NCBI GenBank assembly: GCA_937995595.1
Contig: CALKJW010000028.1
Span: 118,235-182,234 of the forward strand
Source of the DNA: an uncultured Phycisphaerales bacterium
GTDB lineage: Bacteria; Planctomycetota; Phycisphaerae; Phycisphaerales; UBA1924
Direction of reading: 5' to 3'
DNA length: 64,000 bases
The position numbers and the translations under genes are program-made. The notes under the pieces were generated by a model that was not told the origin of the DNA, did no database searches, and saw only the letters and a list, made by a program, of their open reading frames with translations. Positions 24,302 to 32,047 of this stretch are shown here, piece after piece (the stretch's first letter is position 1; each line of letters opens with the position of its first letter).

Positions 24302-25456
24302 TCAGTACGCGTTCCGCTTCCGCAGCAGCGCGGCCGAGCGCGGGTCGATCTCGCGTCCCGCCAGCAGCCGCGCGATGCGCTCCCCGGCCCGCCCGTCGCC
24401 GAACCGCGCCGACGGCCGCGCCATCTCCATCATCACCGCACGCCGCACCGCCGCGCCCAGTTCGCCCAGCCGCGCCAGCGGCACGTCGATCACGTTCGCG
24501 TCGCGCTCGCGCCCGTCCTGCCTTGGCCCGATGTTCACCGCGCGCACGCCCAGCGCGGCCGCCTCGATCAGCCCCGCCGACGAGTTCCCCACCAGCACGC
24601 CCCGCCGCGCCCTGAGCCGCTTGAGCAGCGCGACAAACCGCTCCCGCGAAAGGTGATCGGTCGTCTCCCACGCCGCGCCGCGCCCCGTCCGCACCGCTTC
24701 AATCGCCTCGCGCCCCGGGTCGTGGTTCGGCGCCAGCCACAGCGTCGGATACGCCGCCGCGACCCGCGCCACCGCCGCCGCCGCCGCGCGCTCCCCCGCC
24801 GCGCCGAGGCCCGACGGGTGCAGCAGCGCCACCACCCGCGGCTCGCCCATCTCCGCAGCCGCGGCGTCGTCCATCGGCGCAACGTCGCGCAGCCCGTCCA
24901 CCCCCGGCGAGCCCGTCACGCGCACGTGCTCGGGCCGCTCGCCCATCCTGCGGATGCGCTCGGCCGACTGTTCCGTCGCCGCGCAGTGCAGGTGCGAGAG
25001 TTTCGTGATCGCGTGCCGCATCGCCTCGTCGGCGATGCCCTCGGCCCGGTCGCCGCCGTGCACGTGCGCCACGGCCACGCCCCCCACGCTCGCCGCGCTC
25101 GCCGCGGCGAAGGCCTCGACGCGGTCGCCCAGCACCACCACCCAGTCGGGCCGCAGCCGCGCGAACACGCGCGCAAACCCCTCCACCCCGCGCCCCAGCG
25201 CCGCCGCGTCCGCCGCCCGCGTCACCGCCCCGCCCGGCGACGCACGCTGCATCGGCACCCGCGCCGCCACCGCGAACTCCGCCTCCACCTCCCGCTCCGT
25301 CCGCGCCGGGCCCAGCAGGTGCGCACCCGCGACCACCACCCGCAGCCGCAGCCGAACCGACCGATCCACCGCCCGCATCACCGGGCGCAGCAGCCCGAAC
25401 TCCGCCCGAGTGCCCGTGACCACCGCGACCGTGCGGACCCGTTGCGACCCGCTCAT
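24302..25456 (-). CDS. neuC: UDP-N-acetylglucosamine 2-epimerase (hydrolysing), NeuC-like
   Basis: 384 residues. Converts a UDP-HexNAc to free ManNAc (or a related 2,4-diacetamido sugar), the substrate for the NeuB reaction. Family features are VAVVTGTRAEFGLLRPVM at the start, VVVLGDRVEAFAAASAA, VAHVHGGDRAEG and LVGNSSAGLIEAA near the end. Last gene of the four-gene minus-strand operon; ATG 25456 overlaps the neuB stop (ATGA). Which sugar is used cannot be read from sequence alone. Confidence 0.87.
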   Translation of the reverse strand: MSGSQRVRTVAVVTGTRAEFGLLRPVMRAVDRSVRLRLRVVVAGAHLLGPARTEREVEAEFAVAARVPMQRASPGGAVTRAADAAALGRGVEGFARVFARLRPDWVVVLGDRVEAFAAASAASVGGVAVAHVHGGDRAEGIADEAMRHAITKLSHLHCAATEQSAERIRRMGERPEHVRVTGSPGVDGLRDVAPMDDAAAAEMGEPRVVALLHPSGLGAAGERAAAAAVARVAAAYPTLWLAPNHDPGREAIEAVRTGRGAAWETTDHLSRERFVALLKRLRARRGVLVGNSSAGLIEAAALGVRAVNIGPRQDGRERDANVIDVPLARLGELGAAVRRAVMMEMARPSARFGDGRAGERIARLLAGREIDPRSAALLRKRNAY

Positions 25457-26556
25457 GGCTCCTCCTCCCGCGGCGGCGAAAGCCCCACGTCCGCCCACCC
25501 GACCGGCACGTCCGCACCCACCGCCCGCAGTAGCCGTGCGCCCAGCAGCCCGCCCAGCGCGTGCGGCGGAACGCCCGTCCCCGGCCGCTTGAACGTCACG
25601 TCGTCGCGCCCCAGCACGTGCCCCGCGTCCAGCGCGCGCCGCGTCACCACCGACTGCCGCGAGACCCTCCGCACGTCCCGCTCGATGTCCTGCACGGACT
25701 TGCCCGTTCCGCCGCCGCGCGGCCCACCCGGCCCGACCGATCGCGCCGCTTCCCGCGCGTGCGCGACGTACCGCGCAAACCCCGCCGCGTCCAGCGACGC
25801 CGCGTGGTCCGGACCGCGCGCCGAACGGTCGTAGGTGAAGTGCTTCTCAAGAATGCACGCCCCCGCCGCCACCGCCCGCGCGCCCATCGTCTCCGACGCC
25901 GTGTGGTCGCTGTACCCCACCGGCACACCCGGCGCGATCTCGCGCAGCGCGCCGATCCCATCCAGCGCGGCACGATCCTCCGGCGTCGGGTACGAACTCA
26001 CGCACTGCAGCAGCGCAAGCCGCCCCTCGCCCCGCGCGCCCCCGAGCCATCCCGCAGCACGCCGAACCTCGCCCGGCGTGCTCGCACCCGTGCTCACGAT
26101 CAGCGGCCGACCCGTCGCCGCCAGCGCGTCCAGCAGCGGCCGGTGCACGATGTCCGGCGACGCGGTCTTGTACGCGTCCCAGCCCCCGTGCCGTGCCGCG
26201 GCCGCCTCCGCCTCCGCCACCAGTTCCACCGAGAACACCGTCACCACCGCGTGCACGCCCAGGTCCCGCGCCGCCGCCAGCACGCGCGACAGGTCCGCCG
26301 CGCCCAACTCCAGCCGCCGCAGCATCGCCACCGGGTCCGTCTCGCCCGCGGCCCGCTGATACGCCGCGAGCTTGGCCGCCGAACTCATCAGCAGGTCCGT
26401 ACGGAAGAACTGCAGTTTGACCGCGTCCGCCCCCGCGTCCCGCGCGGCACGCGCCATCTCCACCGCGCGCTCCACCGAGCCGTCGTGGTTCACGCCCAGT
26501 TCGGCGATGATGTACGGCGGCTGCCCCGGCCCGACCTGTCGATCGCGTACGCGCAT
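25453..26556 (-). CDS. neuB: Nonulosonic acid synthase, NeuB/LegI/PseI family
   Basis: 367 residues. Condenses phosphoenolpyruvate with a hexosamine derivative to make a nine-carbon acid (sialic, legionaminic or related). N-terminal TIM barrel: YIIAELGVNHDGSVERAVEM, DAVKLQFF, KTASPDIVHRPLL, VGYSDHT and ILEKHFTYD. C-terminal SAF antifreeze-like domain from about residue 310 (RRALDAGHVLGRDDVTFKRP). ATG 26556 has GAAGGG upstream and is preferred over an in-frame TTG at 26568 that overlaps the neuA stop. Confidence 0.9.
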   Translation of the reverse strand: MRVRDRQVGPGQPPYIIAELGVNHDGSVERAVEMARAARDAGADAVKLQFFRTDLLMSSAAKLAAYQRAAGETDPVAMLRRLELGAADLSRVLAAARDLGVHAVVTVFSVELVAEAEAAAARHGGWDAYKTASPDIVHRPLLDALAATGRPLIVSTGASTPGEVRRAAGWLGGARGEGRLALLQCVSSYPTPEDRAALDGIGALREIAPGVPVGYSDHTASETMGARAVAAGACILEKHFTYDRSARGPDHAASLDAAGFARYVAHAREAARSVGPGGPRGGGTGKSVQDIERDVRRVSRQSVVTRRALDAGHVLGRDDVTFKRPGTGVPPHALGGLLGARLLRAVGADVPVGWADVGLSPPREEEP

Positions 26557-26564
26557 CGCGCCCT

Positions 26565-27323
26565 TCAACCTCCCGCCCCGCGCTCGGCCAGCAGCGCCCC
26601 CGCCACCAGCAGGTCCACGCGCGTGTCGACGTCCACCACCGCGCCCTCCGGGTTGATCACCCCGCGCCGACGATCGTCACGCCCGAAGAACGCGTGCGGG
26701 CCCGGCCGCACGCCCGGAACCTCCAGCATCAACGACTCGCGCGTCACCACGATCACCCCGCCGTCGGGCACGTACGCCCGCGGCAGGTCCTGCCGGCGGA
26801 ACACGCCGTGGTTCAGCACCCCGCCCTCCCACGGCCGCACCGCGCCCGTCGCCGCGTCCACCCGCGCCGTCCACCACGGGTGATGCTTCCCCACGGGCGC
26901 GTACGACTGCACGCTGTCCGCCTCGTACTCCGCGAGCATCTCCGCCGCCCGGTCGATCAGGTCGTGCGGACGCACCGGCACGTTGGCGTACAGGATCACC
27001 ACCGGCCGTCGCGCCGCCATCGGCCCGCCCGCCGCACGCTCGATCGCGCGCACCGCGTGCCGCGCCGCGTCGTCCACCGTCGCCGTGTCGCTCGCAAGTT
27101 CCGCCGGCCGCTCCACCACGCCCGCGCCCGCCGCTCGCGCCAGCGCGAGCACCTCCGCGTCGTCCGACGACACCACCACCTCCACCACGCTCGCGGCGTG
27201 CTGCGCCGCCTCGATCGTCCACGCCACGCACGGCCTGCCCGCGACCGGCAGCACGTTCTTCCTCGGCAGGCCCTTGCTCCCGCCGCGCCCGAGGATCACC
27301 GCCACCGCGTCGACGTTCGACAT
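26565..27323 (-). CDS. neuA: CMP-nonulosonic acid synthetase, NeuA-like cytidylyltransferase
   Basis: 252 residues. Activates the nonulosonic acid with CTP. The N-terminal motif AVILGRGGSKGLPRKNVLPV is the nucleotide-binding signature of CMP-acylneuraminate synthetases. DTATVDDAARHAV and the ILYANVPVRPHDLIDRA strand-helix follow, with VDVDTRVDLLVAGALL near the end. The start codon overlaps the stop of the Maf fusion gene (TGATG), and neuB begins within about 10 bp of its end. Confidence 0.87.
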   Translation of the reverse strand: MSNVDAVAVILGRGGSKGLPRKNVLPVAGRPCVAWTIEAAQHAASVVEVVVSSDDAEVLALARAAGAGVVERPAELASDTATVDDAARHAVRAIERAAGGPMAARRPVVILYANVPVRPHDLIDRAAEMLAEYEADSVQSYAPVGKHHPWWTARVDAATGAVRPWEGGVLNHGVFRRQDLPRAYVPDGGVIVVTRESLMLEVPGVRPGPHAFFGRDDRRRGVINPEGAVVDVDTRVDLLVAGALLAERGAGG

Positions 27324-30300
27324 CACAGCAGCCCCGCCGCGCGCCGAGCGCCGAGCAGCCGCGCCCACACATCCGCCACCGACTCGCGCGACACGTCGCC
27401 GACGACCGCGCCCCCCGGCCCGCGCACGCTCCCCGTGGGATCGATGGTCATCGCGCCCCACGCGTCGCGCCGCGCCTTGCTCCGCGGCGTCGCCAGCGGA
27501 ACGATCCGCGCGCCCTCGACGCGCGACGGCGGGCCGTCGATCACCGTCCACCCGCACATCATGATCCACCGGTCGTAGAACCGCTCCATCTCCCCGTACG
27601 CCGCGTCGCACTTGGTCATCCGCGGCACGACCCACCCGCGCCACGCGCCCGCCGGCGAATCGCCCAGCGGCCACGTCCCGCGCCGGCGCAGCACGTGCTC
27701 CAGCCCCGCCCACGCCAGCGCCAGCGCGTCCTCGCCCGCCGCCGCGCCGTACACCCCCGGCGTCTCGGCCAGCAGGTCGACGCTCAGCACGTCCGGCCCC
27801 GCCGCGAGCAGCGCGTCGATCGCCTCCGGCCCCGCGCGCAGACCCGTGCGCACGTGCACGCACCGCGCCCCGCCGATCCGCGCGGCCCGCACCAGCGCGG
27901 GCAGCACCGGGTCGAGCAGCACCTCCTCGCGCGCAACGCCCCGCGCCGAGCGATGCGAGCCGGCGATCGTCAGCACCGCGTCGTCGCGCAGCGCGCCGAC
28001 CTCCGCCGCCGCGCGCACACGCCACCGGTCCGCGTCCGCCGCCGGGCCCAGCAGCACCTCCACCGCGCCCGGCCCCGCGACCAGCCGCGATTCGTCGAGC
28101 ACGCCGCGCAGCGCCTCCACCACCGCCGCGCCGTCCGCCTCGGCCCAGCGCGCACCCAGCCGCGCCGCGACCGCCGACAGCCGCGCCAGCCCCGCGCGCG
28201 AATCGGCCACGAACCGCTCGCCCGCGTCGCGCACCGCCGGCGCCGCCGGCACGCACGCGCGCGTGCCGATCGGGTCCGCCATCGGCGCCACCGGCAGGTA
28301 CCCCAGCACCGCACCCAGCGTGCCCAGAACGCCCGCCTGCGACGACAGCCGCGCCAGTTCCTCCATCATCGACCGCGACACCACGCACGCGCCCAGCCCC
28401 GGCGCGGCGGTCGAGAACACGTACCGGTACTGCTCCGGGTTCTGCGCGTGCCGCTCGATCACCGCGTCGCACACCGCCGGGTCCACCATGCACCACGCCG
28501 GGCCCACCAGCAGCGCGGCGTCGAGCCGCCGTTCCTCCAGCGCCCGCGACGTGTTCGCCGCGTCCAGCGCCTCGTCGAAGACCGTCGCCCCGCCCAGCCC
28601 GCCGCGCCAGCACGCCCCCGCCGCCAGCCGCGCCGCGCGCACAAACCCCGGCGCGCCCACGCGCCCCGAGACCGGCACGACCTCGACCGGCTTGCCGACC
28701 GGCGCAGCGCCCAGCGCGTCGCGCGTCGCCGCGGCGTCCGCCGCCAGCAGCACGACGCGCTCGACGCGCCCGCACCGCGCCAGCCGCGACACCGTCGCGC
28801 CCAGCACGCTCGTGCCCGGCAGCAGTTCGGCCCGCGCGTGCGGCAGGTCCTCGACGCCGACGGGGATCACCGCCGCGCAGCGCACCTTCGCCGACGCCTC
28901 GACCCACGCCACGCCCACCGCCGCGCCGTCCACGCGCACCAGGTCCGCGTCGCGCGTGTCGCGCTTCGCCCCGCCCAGCGCGCGGATCTCGCAGTCCAGC
29001 AGCAGGCCCAGTTCGTCCGCCGCGCCTGCCAGCGAACGCACGTTCTCCGCGTCGCGCTCGATCTGCCGCCGCTGCCGCTCCAGGGGCGGCAGCGCGGCGT
29101 CGAGGTTGATCGCCCGGTCCGCCCGCACGCGGTTCACCCCGCCCTTCTGGTCCAGCAACTGCACCAGCGTGAACGCCGGCTCCAGCGCGCCCACCTCGTC
29201 GCGCAGCCCGTACACCTGCCGGATCAGCCGGTTCACCCGCGCCTGATCGGCGTGGTGCTCGGCCATCTCGCTCAGCAGCACCGCCGCCCGACGGCTCGCC
29301 TCGCCGATGCGCCACACGTCCTTGCGCAGCGAGCGCAGCCGGTCGCGGATGCGCGACGGGTGCGGCGGCCCGCCGTCGCGCGTCTCGCACGCCCCTTGCC
29401 CGCGCTCGCCGCGCGCCGCGTCAGCCCCGACCGCCGGCGCAAACGTGTCGAGGAACGCGCGCAGCGTCATCGCCGGCGCGTGCCCCTTGGCCACCCCGCC
29501 CTCGGTGCAGTCAAACGTCCGCAGCCCGCGCTCCGCGTCGGCGCGGAAGTCGCGCTCGAACTGCACGCGGTAGTTGTTCATCTGCCGGTCGGTGTACAGC
29601 GGCCGACCCTGCGCGTCGGTCGCGGGCATCAGTTGCCCGCCCATCCGCTTGACGCGCTGCCACTCCAGCATCTCCAGCGTGTTGAACTCGTTGAGTTCCG
29701 CCGCCCACACGTCGTGGATCGCCGCGCCCGACGAGTAGTACATCCCGTCCGTGAAGCCCAGATCCTGCCCCACCGCCGCCACCGGGTCGCACCCCAGCAG
29801 CCGCGCCCAGTGGTACGCCAGGTGCGCCACCGTCGCGCACGGCACCACGCCCCCGCGCTCGCCGCGGTGCGACGTCAGGTCCGGCCCGAGCAGAAGGTCC
29901 AGATGCCTGTCGTCCACGCACACCACCGGCCCCGGGAACGCGTCGGTGACCGCGCGGTTCACCTTCGGCTCCACGACCAGCGTCACGCCCTCGACGTCCT
30001 CGGCCCGCAGACCCTCGTAGAACCGCAGGCTCAGTTCGCTGTAGTCCAGCGCGGTCACAAAGTGCGGCTTCACCCCCCGCGCCAGCAGCGAACGCAGCAC
30101 CGTCTGCGCCGCCACGATCACCACCCGGTCGCGGACGCCCGGCGCCGCCAGCAGGTCCACGTTCCGCTCCAGACTCGGCCCCGCCGCGACAAACACCGCC
30201 GGCTTCCCGCGGCACGAATCCCTGAACCGCGACGCGCCGCCGCCCAGCACGTACCGCTCCGCGTTCTGCAGCAGGTTCCGCAGCGTCACCTTGCTCTGGA

Positions 30301-30928
30301 AGATCGACGTCCGCGCCGTCAGCGTCAGCGCCTCGATCAGACGGTTGAACGTCCCCTCGAACCGCTCGCGCATCGGCGCGAGCCGCGCCTCGCTCGCCGG
30401 GTGCGCCACGACCTTCACCCCCAGCGTCACCAGCGCCTCCAGCCCCTGCACCGCCGCGGCCATCGCGCCCGCGTCGTCCGGGTCCGTCACGAACGCCACG
30501 TTGCTCTGCGACAACCACCCCGAATGATCGATCCGCTCCAGCGCGGCCCGCAGCAGCGCCACGTCCGGCTCGAACACCACGATCAGACCGCTCCGGCCGA
30601 TCTTCCGCGCCAGTTCCGCCACGTGGTACCCCGCGCCGAATCCCGGCACCACGAAGATCGCCGCCTCCGCCGCGTCGACCGGCTCGATCAGCCGGCGCGC
30701 TTCCTCCAGCGGCCGACGCCGGCTGCACAACGCGACCGCCCCGCCCGCGCCCGACCGGATCTCCAGCGCCGGCACGCCGTCGGCTGTGTCGACAAACGCC
30801 GCGTCGCCCCGCGCCGTCGCCAGCCGGACCCGCGCCGCCGCGTCCGCGCTCCCGCGCGACAGCACGCTCAGGTTCCGCTCCAGCACGCCCGCGCCCGTGG
30901 CGATCCCCGCCGGCTCTGCGATGGGCAT
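27323..30928 (-). CDS. Maf-type (DUF115) glycosyltransferase fused to a nucleotidyltransferase-like and a radical-SAM/SPASM-like region
   Basis: 1201 residues. Residues 1-620 are a Maf motility-associated glycosyltransferase, which transfers nonulosonic acids to flagellin; the core GKPAVFVAAGPSLERNVDLLA starts at 241, with FVTALDYSELSLRFYEGL and VAAVGQDLGFTDGMYY after it. About 686-960 looks like a degenerate NTP transferase of the SpsF type (IPVGVEDLPHARAELLPG). About 1000-1201 looks like a radical-SAM barrel plus SPASM tail (SVDLLAETPGVYG, VVPRMTKCDAAYGEMERFYD, MTIDPTGSV) but has no CxxxCxxC cluster and lacks the SPASM cysteines. This pairing resembles the spiro-SPASM architecture, known from spirochaetes as I recall. 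First gene of the Maf-neuA-neuB-neuC operon. Confidence 0.82.
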   Translation of the reverse strand: MPIAEPAGIATGAGVLERNLSVLSRGSADAAARVRLATARGDAAFVDTADGVPALEIRSGAGGAVALCSRRRPLEEARRLIEPVDAAEAAIFVVPGFGAGYHVAELARKIGRSGLIVVFEPDVALLRAALERIDHSGWLSQSNVAFVTDPDDAGAMAAAVQGLEALVTLGVKVVAHPASEARLAPMRERFEGTFNRLIEALTLTARTSIFQSKVTLRNLLQNAERYVLGGGASRFRDSCRGKPAVFVAAGPSLERNVDLLAAPGVRDRVVIVAAQTVLRSLLARGVKPHFVTALDYSELSLRFYEGLRAEDVEGVTLVVEPKVNRAVTDAFPGPVVCVDDRHLDLLLGPDLTSHRGERGGVVPCATVAHLAYHWARLLGCDPVAAVGQDLGFTDGMYYSSGAAIHDVWAAELNEFNTLEMLEWQRVKRMGGQLMPATDAQGRPLYTDRQMNNYRVQFERDFRADAERGLRTFDCTEGGVAKGHAPAMTLRAFLDTFAPAVGADAARGERGQGACETRDGGPPHPSRIRDRLRSLRKDVWRIGEASRRAAVLLSEMAEHHADQARVNRLIRQVYGLRDEVGALEPAFTLVQLLDQKGGVNRVRADRAINLDAALPPLERQRRQIERDAENVRSLAGAADELGLLLDCEIRALGGAKRDTRDADLVRVDGAAVGVAWVEASAKVRCAAVIPVGVEDLPHARAELLPGTSVLGATVSRLARCGRVERVVLLAADAAATRDALGAAPVGKPVEVVPVSGRVGAPGFVRAARLAAGACWRGGLGGATVFDEALDAANTSRALEERRLDAALLVGPAWCMVDPAVCDAVIERHAQNPEQYRYVFSTAAPGLGACVVSRSMMEELARLSSQAGVLGTLGAVLGYLPVAPMADPIGTRACVPAAPAVRDAGERFVADSRAGLARLSAVAARLGARWAEADGAAVVEALRGVLDESRLVAGPGAVEVLLGPAADADRWRVRAAAEVGALRDDAVLTIAGSHRSARGVAREEVLLDPVLPALVRAARIGGARCVHVRTGLRAGPEAIDALLAAGPDVLSVDLLAETPGVYGAAAGEDALALAWAGLEHVLRRRGTWPLGDSPAGAWRGWVVPRMTKCDAAYGEMERFYDRWIMMCGWTVIDGPPSRVEGARIVPLATPRSKARRDAWGAMTIDPTGSVRGPGGAVVGDVSRESVADVWARLLGARRAAGLL

Positions 30929-31087
30929 CCGCTCCGCTCCTTGCCGCCTCCGCGGCGTCGATCACGCACGGCCGGGAACCCGTCCCCGCGCCCGTGCGCA
31001 TGGCACAGCGGCGGGCGCGCCCGCCCGCAACCCCTCTGCATCGTCCAGCCGGGCTCGCCCGCTTCCCTTTTCCGGTACAACAACCCC

Positions 31088-31768
31088 ATGAACGCACACG
31101 CCGCCCTCCCCGGCACGTGGCTGCTTGCGCAACTCGGCGACGGGCCCTACCTGCCGCCGCCCCTGCCCGCGCCGCCGAGACTGTCCCACTACCTCTTCGA
31201 GAACCCCTGGCCCGCGGCCGTCTTCCTCCTCGCCGTCGCGGCACTGCTCCTGTTCATCGGCAACGCCCGCGGCCGCGCCCGCGAGGGCGCACTGCTGGCC
31301 GGCGCGCTCGCCGCCCTCGCCGCGGCGTGCATCGCCCTCTCGTTCCTCGTCACCACCGAGCGCGAGCGACTCGTCTCCGAGATGCGCCGACTCATCGCCG
31401 CGACCGCCACCGCCGACACCGACGCGCTGGCGCCCATGCTCGCCTCCGACGTCTCGCTCACCGTCCTGGGCCGGCAGTTCCCCGAGGACAAGCCCGGCAT
31501 CCTCGCGCTGGTGCGCCGCTACATGGGCGGCGAAGTCCGCGTCCGCGAGCACGCGCTCACCGAGGTCACCGCCCACGTCGGCCGCCTCGGAACCGGCCAG
31601 ACCCTCGGGCGCGTCCGCGTCAGCGCCGACGTCGCCGGCATGAGCGAGGTCGGCAACCGCTCGTGGTGGCGCGTCACCTGGCGCAAGGCGGGCGACGGCC
31701 GCTGGAACGCGGTCCACATCGAGGGCCTGCAGATCGACATGGTGCAGGCCGGCATGCTCCCGCGCTGA
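31088..31768 (+). CDS. Membrane protein with C-terminal NTF2/SnoaL-like domain
   Basis: 226 residues. Two membrane helices (about 42-58 and 67-87) precede a domain starting LVSEMRRLIAATATADTDALAPMLASDVSLTVLG-type, the helix-then-sheet layout of NTF2-like/SnoaL-like domains. It ends with WWRVTWRKAGDGRWNAVHIEGLQ. Catalytic residues are not recognised. Divergent from the Maf fusion gene with 159 bp between. Confidence 0.6.
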   Translation: MNAHAALPGTWLLAQLGDGPYLPPPLPAPPRLSHYLFENPWPAAVFLLAVAALLLFIGNARGRAREGALLAGALAALAAACIALSFLVTTERERLVSEMRRLIAATATADTDALAPMLASDVSLTVLGRQFPEDKPGILALVRRYMGGEVRVREHALTEVTAHVGRLGTGQTLGRVRVSADVAGMSEVGNRSWWRVTWRKAGDGRWNAVHIEGLQIDMVQAGMLPR

Positions 31769-31975
31769 CCGCGCCGCCTGTGCGCGAATCTCCACTCCGT
31801 CGCCGCCGCGCCGCGCCGGGCACGCCGAGAACGCGAACAGAAGCACGGATCAATCCGACATGGCGGGCGGCACACGGTCCGCTCCTGTCCCGCGCTCCCC
31901 GCGCCTCGGCGGCGAATCGCGCGCACCCCGCCCCGGCGCGCGCTCGACCAACGACACGCGGCGATCCAAAAACAA

Positions 31976-32007
31976 CGGCTCCCGGGAACGTGGCAACCCG
32001 GGAGCCG
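31976..32007 (-). terminator. Rho-independent terminator after the secreted protein gene
   Basis: Perfect 11 bp stem (CGGCTCCCGGG with CCCGGGAGCCG) and a 10-base loop. Read on the minus strand it is followed by TTGTTTTTGG, a U-rich run. It lies about 40 bp after the stop of the minus-strand gene 32048-34015. This is the clearest intrinsic terminator in the window. Confidence 0.85.
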
Positions 32008-32047
32008 CAAGGTTCTCAGAATGGTCGGTTCCGGCCGCGAGTTTGGG

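Noticed and set aside
27695..31768. Very long plus-strand open frame antisense to the Maf fusion gene
   Set aside because: Arg/His/Pro-rich shadow of the other strand. Only its last 226 codons (from ATG 31088) look like a real protein, and these were annotated.
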